A stretch of 39,159 nucleotides of DNA from Legionellales bacterium (GTDB lineage: Bacteria > Pseudomonadota > Gammaproteobacteria > Legionellales > Legionellaceae), in contig JAPLRK010000069.1 of the NCBI GenBank assembly GCA_026399195.1, forward strand, positions 28,631-67,789. Reading direction: 5' to 3'. A program made the translations under genes and the position numbers. Under the pieces are notes generated by a model. It made no database searches and was not told where the DNA came from. It saw only the letters and a list, made by a program, of their open reading frames with translations. The first letter of the stretch is position 1; each line of letters begins with the position of its first letter. Shown here one piece after another: positions 15,232 through 26,500 of this stretch.

Positions 15232-16839
15232 ATGCCAACCCTCATGAGTCAATTAGATCCCAACAGCCCCGAATTTAAAAAAAATCAATCGGCAATGCTC
15301 GCTTTGGTCAAAAAACTTCAAAAAACCATCGCCGAGATTGCTCAAGGGGGTGATCTCAAAGCACAAAAAAGGCATCAACAACATGGCAAATTATTACCAA
15401 GAGAGCGCCTGAACCATTTGCTGGACATTGGCAGTCCTTTTCTCGAATTGTCTCAGCTCGCGGCTTTTCAAGTGTATGATTCTGCGCTGCCCGCGGCAGG
15501 ACTCATCACAGGCATAGGTAGAATTGCATCCACTGAGTGCATGATTGTCATCAATGACGCCACAGTAAAGGGTGGCACCTATTACCCATTGACCGTCAAA
15601 AAGCATCTGCGAGCACAACAAATTGCCAAAGAAAATCACCTCCCCTGCGTCTATCTGGTTGATTCAGGTGGGGCCTATTTACCCATGCAAGACGATGTTT
15701 TCCCTGATCGGCAGCATTTTGGGCGTATTTTTTACAATCAGGCCCAATTATCCGCCAACAACATCCCACAGATTGCTGTGGTGATGGGCTCATGCACGGC
15801 AGGAGGGGCTTATGTCCCTGCGATGGCTGATGAATCCATCATGGTAAAAAATCAGGCGACGATCTTTTTAGGTGGGCCTCCTTTGGTCAAAGCCGCCACT
15901 GGTGAAGAAATCAGTGCTGAAGCTTTGGGTGGCGCTGAAGTGCATTGCCGGCAATCAGGTGTAGCTGACCATTATGCGCACGATGATGCAGATGCCCTAC
16001 AAAAAGCACGTCAGGTCATCCTTCATTTGAATCGACAAAAGCTAAAGCCACCCAATCGCCGAGAATGTCGAGAGCCTGCCTTCGACCCACTCGAGTTAAA
16101 TGGTGTGATTCCAAGCGATCCCCGAAAGCCCTTCGATATTCGAGAGATCATTGCACGCATTGTGGATGGCTCAGATTTTGATGAATTCAAAACCCTCTAT
16201 GGGACCACACTCGTTTGTGGATTTTCCTATTTATACGGCCACCCCATCGGCATCATCGCCAACAATGGCATCTTGTTCGGAGAAAGCGCTTTAAAAGGCA
16301 CGCATTTCATCGAGTTATGCGCGCAACGCCGCATTCCTTTGGTTTTTCTACAAAACATCACAGGATTTATGGTAGGCAGTAAATATGAAGCATCTGGCAT
16401 CGCCAAACACGGCTCAAAGATGGTAATGGCTGTGGCTAATGCCGAAGTCCCTAAATTAACGGTGATTGTCGGTGGTAGTTTTGGAGCAGGTAACTACGCC
16501 ATGTGCGGGCGCGCGTACGATCCACGTTTTTTATGGTCTTGGCCCAATGCACGCATTTCAGTGATGGGTGGAGAGCAAGCCGCGAATGTGCTTGCCCAGG
16601 TCACAAGAGACAAACAAGCCAAATTAGGCACCACCTGGTCATTGGATGAAGAGGCCTTATTTAAAAAAAACATGCAAGAACAATATGAAATCCAAGGGAA
16701 CCCCTATTATGCCAGCGCCAGATTGTGGGATGATGGGGTGATTGCGCCGGAAGATACGCGTAAAGTGTTGGGATTGAGTTTATCAGCGGCCTTAAACGCA
16801 CCCATCGAACCTACTCGTTTTGGCGTTTTTCGCATGTAA
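15232..16839 (+). CDS. liuB: Methylcrotonyl-CoA carboxylase, carboxyltransferase (beta) subunit
   Basis: This subunit transfers CO2 from carboxybiotin to 3-methylcrotonyl-CoA, giving 3-methylglutaconyl-CoA. The ATG at 15232 follows AAGGAG with a six-base spacer and gives 535 residues, the usual size; the open frame back to 15103 overlaps the membrane protein gene and is not used. Carboxyltransferase blocks are strong: [60 protein letters not shown], and the MCC-type [19 protein letters not shown] and [16 protein letters not shown]. These features separate it from propionyl-CoA carboxylase beta. It works with the biotin-bearing alpha subunit encoded two genes downstream. Confidence 0.95.
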   Translation: MPTLMSQLDPNSPEFKKNQSAMLALVKKLQKTIAEIAQGGDLKAQKRHQQHGKLLPRERLNHLLDIGSPFLELSQLAAFQVYDSALPAAGLITGIGRIASTECMIVINDATVKGGTYYPLTVKKHLRAQQIAKENHLPCVYLVDSGGAYLPMQDDVFPDRQHFGRIFYNQAQLSANNIPQIAVVMGSCTAGGAYVPAMADESIMVKNQATIFLGGPPLVKAATGEEISAEALGGAEVHCRQSGVADHYAHDDADALQKARQVILHLNRQKLKPPNRRECREPAFDPLELNGVIPSDPRKPFDIREIIARIVDGSDFDEFKTLYGTTLVCGFSYLYGHPIGIIANNGILFGESALKGTHFIELCAQRRIPLVFLQNITGFMVGSKYEASGIAKHGSKMVMAVANAEVPKLTVIVGGSFGAGNYAMCGRAYDPRFLWSWPNARISVMGGEQAANVLAQVTRDKQAKLGTTWSLDEEALFKKNMQEQYEIQGNPYYASARLWDDGVIAPEDTRKVLGLSLSAALNAPIEPTRFGVFRM

Positions 16840-16849
16840 GGAATATCGT

Positions 16850-17623
16850 ATGAATGATGTCTTAACAGAACTTCATGACTCAGTCTTGCTGTTAACCTTA
16901 AACAGAGTCAGCAAACACAATGCTTTTGATGATCGCCTGTTGCTCCAATTGCAACAACACATCGATGATGCAGAAAACGATCCGAAGGTACGCGTGCTGG
17001 TCATCAAAGCCAATGGTCGCCATTTTTCAGCAGGGGCCGATATTGCTTGGATGCAAAGGATGGTCCTATTGAGCGAAGAAGAGAACATCCATGACGCGAA
17101 GATCTTGGCTCGTCTGATGTATAGCTTACATCACTGTTTGAAACCCACCATAGCCATGGTGCACGGTCACGCGATAGGCGGAGGCGCTGGATTGGTTGCC
17201 GCATGCGATGTGGCCATTGCTGCAGAAACTGCACGCTTTTGTTTTTCCGAAGTCACTTTAGGCCTCATTCCTGCCGTCATCAGCCCATATGTGATTAAGG
17301 CCATGGGGGCTCGCACCGCGGCAGCCTTGTTCATGAGCGCCGAAACTTTTGATGCAAAGCGAGCCTACGAAACCCACTTAGTGCAGCATTGTGTCCCTGA
17401 CGAGGAGCTCCTCACCTTCACCATGAATCACGCAAACCAAATGGCAAAATGGCCACCACGCGCAGTCAGCGCTGCAAAATCTTTGGTCCTTCACATCAAT
17501 GACTTACCCTTAAACGACGAGCTGGTGCAAATCACGGCAACCTTGATTGCAAAACAACGTGTTTCCGAGGAAGGACAGCTTGGTTTGAAAGCCTTTCTGA
17601 ATAAAGGACAGCATGTTTCATAA
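16850..17623 (+). CDS. liuC: Methylglutaconyl-CoA hydratase (enoyl-CoA hydratase family)
   Basis: A crotonase-fold enzyme that would hydrate 3-methylglutaconyl-CoA to HMG-CoA. The ATG at 16850, with TAAGGA upstream, gives 257 residues, normal for the family; the earlier ATG at 16820 lies inside the preceding gene. Family signatures are [14 protein letters not shown] (the first oxyanion-hole loop), [22 protein letters not shown] (the second) and [17 protein letters not shown]. The specific substrate is assigned from the operon: it lies between the two carboxylase subunits and upstream of HMG-CoA lyase, exactly where this step is needed. Its end overlaps the next gene by 11 bases. Confidence 0.9.
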   Translation: MNDVLTELHDSVLLLTLNRVSKHNAFDDRLLLQLQQHIDDAENDPKVRVLVIKANGRHFSAGADIAWMQRMVLLSEEENIHDAKILARLMYSLHHCLKPTIAMVHGHAIGGGAGLVAACDVAIAAETARFCFSEVTLGLIPAVISPYVIKAMGARTAAALFMSAETFDAKRAYETHLVQHCVPDEELLTFTMNHANQMAKWPPRAVSAAKSLVLHINDLPLNDELVQITATLIAKQRVSEEGQLGLKAFLNKGQHVS

Positions 17624-19574
17624 ACTCCTCATCGCCAATCGAGGCGAAATCGCTTGTCGCATCATTAAAACCGCGCGTCGAATGGGGATAGAGACGGTCG
17701 CTGTTTATTCAACAGCTGACCGAGACAGCCTCCATGTCTCCCTAGCAGATTTCGCCTTTTGTATCGGGCCTCCTCCATCTAAAGACAGCTACCTAAACAT
17801 CGAAACCGTGATTGCCACAGCTCTCACCTGTGGCGCCGACGCCATCCACCCAGGCTACGGATTTTTATCTGAAAACCCCAAAATGGCCGAAGCATGTCAT
17901 CATGCAGGAATTGTCTTTGTTGGACCACCCGTTGCCGCCATCAAAGCCATGGCCTCCAAACAATTGGCCAAACAATTGTTGGAAAAGACCGATGTCCCTC
18001 TCACGCCAGGTTATCATGGGGCCGCACAAACCGATGACGCGCTCCTTCATGAAGCAAAACGTTTAGGCTTCCCCGTTTTGCTCAAAGCCGCCAGAGGTGG
18101 TGGTGGGAAAGGCATGCGGGCAGTTCTGAATGAAGCTGACTTTTTTAACGCGCTGGCAGGTGCTAAACGAGAAGCCAAATCAAGCTTTTCGGATGATACC
18201 ATGCTGATTGAAAAACTCATCCAAAACCCACGTCACGTGGAAATTCAACTGATCGCGGATAACCACGGCAATGTGATTCATCTTTTTGAAAGAGATTGCT
18301 CCATTCAACGCCGGCATCAAAAAATCATCGAAGAAGCCCCAGCACCCAATCTTCCAGAAGAGTTACGAGCATCCTTAGCCGTTGCAGCTATCGCTGTGGC
18401 TCGAGCCATTGATTACAAAGGCGCGGGAACGGTTGAATTTTTGGTCGACAAAAATCATCATTTTTATTTTATGGAAATGAACACTCGCCTTCAGGTAGAA
18501 CACCCCGTCACAGAAATGATCACAGGCCTTGATTTGGTCGAGTGGCAATTACGTATCGCCGCCAACGAACCCCTACCCTGTCGTCAGGAGGACATCAAAA
18601 AACAGGGTCATGCCATAGAATGTCGGATTTATGCAGAAGATCCTTTAAATGGTTTCATGCCATCGATGGGACAACTCGATTTTCTCAAAGAACCCAGTGG
18701 CTCAAACCTACGACTAGACACAGGCGTCACCCTAAATTCACATATCACCATACATTATGACCCTATGATTGCAAAGCTCATTGCTTGGGGCGAAACCAGA
18801 GAGGAAGCCATTCAGCGCCTAAAAAGTGCCCTTTCGCACTATCACATTGGCGGTGTAAAAACGAATATTGCTCATTTACAAGAGATCATCCAAGATCCAC
18901 ATTTTATCAAAGGACAATTGAGCACTGACTTCCTAAACTTACACCAGATCACCTTTAAACCACAAGAGCCCTACTTGGCATTACTGTTCGCAGCAAGTTA
19001 TGACTATCTTGCATTATGGCATGCCCAAAAAGACAGCTTATTGAGAGACACGTTCGCCTGGCAAATGCACCTCTCTAGCCATTGGACCTCCTGCTACATG
19101 ATATCTGAAGAACTCTATTCAGTGCTTGTGACGCCTATCGGCCCGAATGATCTCACCCTAACCATTGACAAAAACGCCTATCGATTAAAAGTCACTATGA
19201 AAGAAGATCTCTTAACGCTTGAGGATGGTCAGCAACTGAGAACTGCTTGGGTGGGACAAAAAACTCAGCAAATGACGTTTTACACCGCTCAAGGTCCCAT
19301 CACTGTGCAGAGAAGCTTTGCCGCCACTGAAACACATGCCCTATCCAGCGCCAATCACCAACTCACAGCACCAATGCCATCGACAGTCGTTGCGGTTTTA
19401 AAAAACAAAGGAGACCACATTTTGAAAGGGGAGCCCTTGATGGTGCTGGAAGCCATGAAAATGGAACATACCATTCATGCCCCAAGAGATGGAGAAATTC
19501 AGGATGTCTTTTATGACATAGGCGCGCAAGTCAATGAAGGCTCCCTGCTACTTTCTCTGGTAGGCTCAACATGA
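17613..19574 (+). CDS. liuD: Methylcrotonyl-CoA carboxylase, biotin carboxylase/carrier (alpha) subunit
   Basis: This ATP-dependent subunit carboxylates its own biotin and presents it to the beta subunit. It has 653 residues in the family order: biotin carboxylase N-domain ([13 protein letters not shown]), ATP-grasp domain with the glycine-rich loop [10 protein letters not shown] (Lys166), [15 protein letters not shown], biotin carboxylase C-domain, a variable linker, and a C-terminal biotinyl domain with the modified Lys616 in EAMKMEH. The start at 17613 lies inside the end of the hydratase gene, with AAAGGA just upstream. It needs a BirA ligase encoded elsewhere. The general family also includes propionyl- and acetyl-CoA carboxylases; the neighbours decide the assignment. 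Confidence 0.94.
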   Translation: MFHKLLIANRGEIACRIIKTARRMGIETVAVYSTADRDSLHVSLADFAFCIGPPPSKDSYLNIETVIATALTCGADAIHPGYGFLSENPKMAEACHHAGIVFVGPPVAAIKAMASKQLAKQLLEKTDVPLTPGYHGAAQTDDALLHEAKRLGFPVLLKAARGGGGKGMRAVLNEADFFNALAGAKREAKSSFSDDTMLIEKLIQNPRHVEIQLIADNHGNVIHLFERDCSIQRRHQKIIEEAPAPNLPEELRASLAVAAIAVARAIDYKGAGTVEFLVDKNHHFYFMEMNTRLQVEHPVTEMITGLDLVEWQLRIAANEPLPCRQEDIKKQGHAIECRIYAEDPLNGFMPSMGQLDFLKEPSGSNLRLDTGVTLNSHITIHYDPMIAKLIAWGETREEAIQRLKSALSHYHIGGVKTNIAHLQEIIQDPHFIKGQLSTDFLNLHQITFKPQEPYLALLFAASYDYLALWHAQKDSLLRDTFAWQMHLSSHWTSCYMISEELYSVLVTPIGPNDLTLTIDKNAYRLKVTMKEDLLTLEDGQQLRTAWVGQKTQQMTFYTAQGPITVQRSFAATETHALSSANHQLTAPMPSTVVAVLKNKGDHILKGEPLMVLEAMKMEHTIHAPRDGEIQDVFYDIGAQVNEGSLLLSLVGST

Positions 19575-20476
19575 ACCATCCACCAGAAGTCACGGTGATT
19601 GAAGTAGGCCCCAGGGACGGGTTACAAAATGAACCCTCTACGGTGCCTACATCCACCAAAGTCGATTTCATCAATCTATTGAGTGCCAGTGGGCTTCAAC
19701 ACATTGAAGTCACCAGTTTTGTTTCTGCCAAAGCGATTCCACAATTGGCAGATAACGAAGCTGTGTTTCGTGCCATTCAAAAGCCTGCTGGCCTTCATTT
19801 TTCAGTCCTTATCCCTAATGAGCGAGGCATGCAGGAAGCCCTTGCCGTCGGAGTCAAAGACATCGCCCTATTTACCGCGGCGAGCGAAACCTTTAATCAA
19901 CACAACATCCACTGCTCCATTGATGAAAGTCTTCAGCGCTTCAAACCCGTCATGACCCTTGCTCGAAAAGAACATTTGCGGGTAAGAGCTTATATTTCCT
20001 GTGTCTTGGGATGTCCTTATGAAGGCGCCATTTCGCCCAAAGAAGTGATGAAAGTGGCAGAACGTCTCATGGATTTTGGGGTAGATGAAATAAGCCTTGG
20101 AGACACCATAGGCGTCGGGACACCCAAACAAACCATAGCACTCGTCAAAGACATCACACAAAGCCTACCCATCAGCCAACTGGCCATGCACTTTCATGAC
20201 ACTTATGGCCAGGCCATCGCCAACATTTATGCAGCATTTGAACATGGGGTGAAACGCTTTGACAGCTACACAGCGGGCCTTGGTGGCTGTCCTTATGCTA
20301 GAGGCGCCAGCGGCAACGTGGCAACGGAAGACCTGCTCTATCTCATGCACGGTTTAGGAATAGAAACAGGCATCGATATTTATCAAATCGTGGCCGCAGG
20401 AGATATGATTTGCAAAGCCTTGGGACGAAAAAGCCAATCCAAAGTGGCCAATGCGTTATTGGCAAATTTGGGCTAG
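19571..20476 (+). CDS. liuE: Hydroxymethylglutaryl-CoA lyase
   Basis: This enzyme cleaves HMG-CoA to acetyl-CoA and acetoacetate, the last step of leucine breakdown. It has 301 residues with a TIM-barrel metal aldolase pattern: [12 protein letters not shown] (metal and substrate binding), [18 protein letters not shown], the metal-binding HFHDTYGQA, and the lyase signature loop [20 protein letters not shown] with catalytic Cys240. Its ATG overlaps the TGA of the alpha subunit gene (ATGA), so the two are coupled. It is the last gene of the operon; its stop lies at the base of the terminator hairpin. Confidence 0.95.
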   Translation: MNHPPEVTVIEVGPRDGLQNEPSTVPTSTKVDFINLLSASGLQHIEVTSFVSAKAIPQLADNEAVFRAIQKPAGLHFSVLIPNERGMQEALAVGVKDIALFTAASETFNQHNIHCSIDESLQRFKPVMTLARKEHLRVRAYISCVLGCPYEGAISPKEVMKVAERLMDFGVDEISLGDTIGVGTPKQTIALVKDITQSLPISQLAMHFHDTYGQAIANIYAAFEHGVKRFDSYTAGLGGCPYARGASGNVATEDLLYLMHGLGIETGIDIYQIVAAGDMICKALGRKSQSKVANALLANLG

Positions 20477-20519
20477 TGCCGCACCCTTTATTGAGCGAGT
20501 TTAAAGGGGGCGGCACTAG
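20473..20519. terminator. Hairpin terminator between convergent leucine operon and giant gene
   Basis: CTAGTGCCGC plus ACCCTTTA (20473-20490) pairs with TTTAAAGGG-type bases and GCGGCACTAG ending at 20519, an approximately 18-bp stem with one mismatch and a ~10-base loop. It begins inside the lyase stop codon and ends four bases from the giant gene's stop, so it can serve both directions. T-runs on either side are short. Confidence 0.7.
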
Positions 20520-20523
20520 AGTC

Positions 20524-23500
20524 TTATTTACTCGCCGATTGATAGGCCTTCTGAGTTGCCTTGAGATCAAGTGCTGTGACTGGTTTCTTACATTGAGGCA
20601 AGAATCCATGCCGAGATCTCGCGTGTTCCGAAACAGGTTTTCCGCCAGAATCGACAAATTTAGCACCGATCGGCGCTTCATGATCATCGCCTTCGCCCTC
20701 TAAAATACTCAACGCCATGGCCTCTCTTGTTTGTCTTTGTTGTTCTTCAGCTCGTTCACTAAGCAGTCCTACCACACTAGATTCTCTTGGCTGTACTTCA
20801 AGAGCTTCTTTTTCAACGATATGACCGGCCCCCGTCAGCGGATCAAAAATAGATTTGAAAGCCTCAAGCTCTACTGACGCTTCAAGACCATGCATTTGCT
20901 CGCGTTGTGTTTCTAGGTTATCTCTCGTATCGTAGAATTCTGGCGGCCTAAAAGTCAGTATTGCAGAAGCTGAAACCTCCTGCTCTATGATGGTAGGTAG
21001 ATCGAAATGAGCATCAAAAAATTCAGTCTCCTCACCCTCTCGTTCCTCAACAACAACATGATGCTCCTTACTAAAAATACCAAAGAACTTTTTAATGCTA
21101 GCCATAAGCTGACCAACAGAAAACAGCTCGTCACCCAATACCTTCACTTTTTTGGTATTTTCTGTTAGCTTTCCTTTAACAACAGCCCATTCTCTCTGTA
21201 TATTGCTGATTTCCGTTTTTCTCTGTGCTTTCAATTGAGCAATTTGGTTGTCAATATCCAACACTTTGCTATCCATCTCTAGTACTATTTTATGACTAGA
21301 TGAAAACATTTTTCGTTTTTGACCATCTAAAGGCTCAAATTCAATAGGCCGATTCACGACCGGTTCATAATGCTCCAAAAGCTCAGTAAGGGCTTTTTGC
21401 CCTGATAAACGCTCCGCGATATTATTCGTCCACTCCTCTATTTCTGATGTCGTTGTTGTTATGTTCTGAAGACGCAATACTTGTTTCATAGCATCCTCTA
21501 TTTCCTCCTTGGAGATGGGATGGGTTTGAAAATCTAATACTCTCATAGGAAGTACGAAATCATGTTTAGGCATTTTTTCATTGATGACATCGTGAAGACA
21601 TTTATAAAATTCTTTTTGTTCCTCACGCGGCGTTTCCGAGGCTTCAAAAAACCCTCTTAAAACATAATGCCTTATGTCTTCTTTCATCGAGGTTATATTT
21701 ACCTTTGCACTTGGCCCCGCAATAGTTGAATAACATAATCTGTTCTTTATTTTTCTTTCAAATCGGAGGGGATCTAGACCATTTTTCGTTGCAAAGTTTC
21801 TCACTACTTCCAATATGTTATCAAGGAGCTGCTTTTCTGAAAGTTGCGCCTCGGCACCCCTCGCAGTATTCACTTCTTTAGCAATCTCCCGAACAAGAGT
21901 ATTAAATTTTATATTGGGGTTCCCTGCAGTTGGATCCACTAAGTTACTTGCAAGATCGTAAAATAGCGCTTCAAATACACGCTCAAATCTTTCGCCCCAT
22001 ACGAGAACCTCTTTATTTAATTTTGGTTGTTCCTCCGTCTTCTTTTTCCCAATTTTTTTCACCATAATGTGAGATGGCTCTTTGCTAGCAGAAAACAAAG
22101 CCCCCATGAATACCGTATTGTGCGTCTTATAATCCACCATACTAGAAAATCTATGTTCAACAATTTTATTTAATCCATCAATCTCGATGTCCAACTCTAG
22201 ACTCAACTCCTCTGAATTCAGTACCTTGTCCTTGTTTTTTTTATAAACCTTGTTGATACAATGGCCGATGGCATCCTCAACTTCAACAAACCATTGCCCA
22301 TCTAATTTAAAACCGAATTTTGAAGCACCTTCAGCTTTATCCCGGGAAAAAAATTGCAAATAATACAATGCCTCCTCTCCATGAATCGGGCTCTCCCATG
22401 ATTTAAGATTGAGATAACGATGCATCTGCCCAGGGAAGCGGTCGAATAATTTATTTGAGTTTTCTGAAATCATGAGCCCTCTTTGAGTTTCTAGATCCTT
22501 GATTTGTTCCCCATAGGTTTTCATCGTTATTTGATATTGTTTTCTAAGTTCGCTTGAATTTTTGAGGAGGCCTTTCCTTTCCGCAATTGCCTCTATGTGC
22601 TCTTGTTGAATTTGTTCGGCAATAAACTTAATTTTAGGATGTTCTACAGCTTTAATACGTTTGTTCAATTTGGAAGAAATAAATACATCAGCCTTCCCCT
22701 CGTCTTCTCCTAGAGAAATTGTAACGCCTCTCATTTCACGTTCATGATCTTTCTTATCAGTAAATTTTACAGGAGTTTGTTCAATTTTGAGGCGAAAACA
22801 CTCTGGAGATTTACCAGAAAATCCCCATTTGTCTAAATGAAAAATGGCATTCTTTTCGGAAAGGTTTTGAGTCTCTTCAAACGAAATATCCAATGTTGGT
22901 TTCAGTTGCTCTGGTTTTAAAATGTGGATAAAAGACACGGCTAATTGTGCCACGCTCTCTCCAATCACTGGCTGCCTAAAAGCCGTAAAATTCAATTTTT
23001 TTATAAAAGGATGATGAGGATCCTTTAAGAAAGAAAGCTCATCTCCAGCAAGAGGCATCAGCATCTTTAATTGGGAGGCCTCATCTGTTTTTGTGAATCT
23101 TAAATCATAGAGGCCCCAGCCTTCAATAGGTGTTTTTTTAAATTGATTGGCTTCATCTTGATTGATTAAAATAATTGTAGGGTCCCCTACTTCTCGTGCC
23201 ACAAAATATCGAATAGGGGGGACAAGGTCATTGCCACCTTCTTCGAATGTGTAGTTTGGGCTACATCGAATAGGGTCATCATGATGAAATAGATGCTGCA
23301 TATGAGCCGTTTTGCTCGCCAAAGATAACTGATTTATTTCCTCTGGCACAGACAAATAGTCGATAGAAGGCGGTTTAAAGGGGAGCTCATGTTTGAAAAG
23401 TACTGCGTCGACAACAATTTGTTCGTTTTTGACTTCTGAAAAGGAGTGCGTTTGGGTTTTGGCTTGACCTTGACCTTGACTCTGACTTTGTGATTGATTC

Positions 23501-26500
23501 TCCGTTTCACAATGCGCTTCAGATAAAGTACTACCGCTGACAGAAGGAATATCAAATGTGTCACTTAATTGAGCCTCTCGTCTTTGGATGATTCTCTTTG
23601 ACATTGATTCATAGGCATTGAAAGCCTCAGGCCTCAAAAAAGGGCGACCTAAATCTTTTCTTGCTTCATTCACGGCCGTATAAACAGAGCTCATTCGCTC
23701 AGCAAAAGATTTTTTCAAACCTTCCACAAATTTTTCTTTGGTAATTTTACCGTATGTCCCACCATATTTTGCTTTTAAATCAGCCAAACTACCCGAAATA
23801 AAGGGTGAAATGGTGTTGAGTTTCTGGATGCAATGACTAAATATTTCGATTTGAGATTCACTCCAGGCCCCAGACCCCATCAATTGAGTGATTGCTGCTT
23901 GCTGCTGCAAAATAGCGTTTTTAACAACCGAGTCCATCTCTGACATAAATACAGAAAGACTATTCGAATCACTCTTGAGTTCTTTTTGCCTTAACCAAAA
24001 AGCAATATCATTTCCGGTGAGTCCTGTTGGCCTATCGTGCTTCAAAAGCTTTAATTCGACAAATATTTGTTCTTTCAATGGCTCAGGCAGAGCGACTACG
24101 AACGATTGCCCTGAGGTCTTATCTATCATTTTTCTCATCCGCATGATGGCTTGCTTGTAGTCATTGTTAGTCACTGCAAAATTTAAGGTCAATACAGCCT
24201 GGACTCCATCCATCTGTTTGATGTCAGCACCTCGTGAGTGACTTTGATCATAGTATGTGAAATAGTTTCCACGAGATTCAGATTCACCGGCTATTTCTGA
24301 GGTTAAGTCAACAATTGTTTCGAAGTTATGTTTGTCTACCGTAAGAACCTTTTTCATATTAGTTACATCGTCATAAAAAATAATTCCTTTTAGCTCGTTA
24401 AGAGATGAGCTATGCTTCCGTAGTTCAATGGCAAGCATCTTTGCAACTTGCCGATTAGAGACTTTACATAACCCACCAACATCAATCAGTGTCCTTGTTT
24501 TTTCCGTGAAGTTAGTGACTAACTGTTGAATCAGTACATTTGTATAAGACGCCCCCGCTTCCATAAAAGAAGCTGTATCAAGCGACAGAGTTCCTTGACA
24601 ATTGTGTCGGCCCATTATCCCTAAAGTCATGTTCCCATCAGCTGCAGGATCTAACATGACTTTCTTAAAGTGAGATGAGGTATCACCTGCAGTTCCTGAA
24701 AAGCCAAAGACAACGTCACTTGATGTTCCTTGCTCATATCGATTACTGTTAGCGCTTCCAGAATCAAGTTGTATCTGCTCTTTGATAATGATTCGAGCTA
24801 GCATTCGTCTAAATGAAAGGCTTTTATCAAGATCCGCAAAGGATTTTTTTCTTTCTGAATTTCGAAAAACAGGATCCTCTATTTCTGCTAACCTTTTAAT
24901 TTCAGAAAAAATATCTAGAAATTCGGGATCAATATGAGAACCGGTGGGATCTAAAAAAGACTTTTCACCCAGACCATTTCTTATGGCGTCAATTAAAAAC
25001 TCTAAATGAGGATCTTCATTAATTTCAGTTCTAGGATCAAGGTAATACAAAAAGGTAGTGATTGCGGTAACTTCTGGGTTATTGAATCTTGATCCTTGTG
25101 GCTTCGGCTTAGTTGCCGCTGAATAAGGAACGGTAATCAATAAGGGCTTTTTAGATTTAGGCTCTTTAGCCGTCTTTAAGGCATCATAATCATATGATTT
25201 TTGCCCATTGAGAGAGTTTTGAAACCATACCCCAAAGTCAGTGCCCGGTTCCTTTTCAGTAAATACACTCAACATAACGGGATCAGTCAAAACAGCTCGC
25301 ATTAAATAGATTTGAGTACTATTAGTAGGATTAACGGAATTCGGTTGCTCTACTTCTAATGAGGTAAGATATTTTAAAATACTGTCATCGGGATCATCTG
25401 TAATATTAAATTGACCTAGTAGTACTTTTGCTAGGTGAGTGGGTGTTTTGTCCTCTGAGCTATGTATGGTTTGTGTGATGAGCTCTAATGGATAAATCTC
25501 ATCTGGATTAATGGCAACTTTTTCACCTGAAGTAAAATTCACATCTGTTGTTGTCGCATCTTGCGTGGCATCTAATTCATCAAATATTGTCACGGTTTCT
25601 AAAGATCGAATCTTATTCAGGATTGAAATACATTCCATGAGTTCTTTACGTTGTAAGCCTTCTTTAGGATTAAGTCTAGGCAACATATCTAAGAAAATCT
25701 TTGATTGGCACTCCATAGCATTTCGAACATTAGGTGCTTGCACGAGGACTTCTCGATGATCTCTGATCCTCTCATACAGGGAAAACCTCTTCTTCAAGTC
25801 TTCCTTAGCATTTTGAAGGGATTTTAATCGAGGGCTGCTCAAACCCATCCCAGCCTCAGGATCAGCCTCTATTCGATAACGTAGGAAATCATCTTTAACA
25901 GCACGTCCAGCCAATAAATGACCTAAGGTTAGAGACATCTCTGCAGTATTCGTTTCGAGTGCTGATTTTGGCACGATAAATCGAACAAGCTTTTCTCCAG
26001 TTTTATATAGAGCAACCAATGGCAAAAGGGTCGTCTTACCAAATCCCATTCTGGCTTGAGCTGAATCGATTTTATCCGGATTCATTTCGTCGTCTAAAAG
26101 CAGACCGCGGAAGATATTCACTTGGCGCGTATTACAGCGATGAGAAAATTCAGATTCAAAAAGTAGAAAGGCCCTTTGCATTTTTTGTTCTTTTTCAAGC
26201 ACCTTGGGATCTGTTTCAGTCGTGTCTAGCGCAGTTTCAGATTCAAGCAACCTGTCCAATGCATAATTTCTTTTAATATGTAACATTGAAATGGCTTTTG
26301 CCTCTTGCCCTTGTTTGAAAGTGCTTTGTACATCATTAAAATGATCCAATTCGGTTTTATAATAAAGCAGTCGCGTCATGGCGTTGTTCAATGCAATCTC
26401 AACTTGCTTCAAGTTGGTTCTTGGAGAGAACCTAGAAAGGATCCTACTGTAATCATTGAGAAGATAGGCCGCATAGAGCTCTGCAACGGAAATTTTAGGA

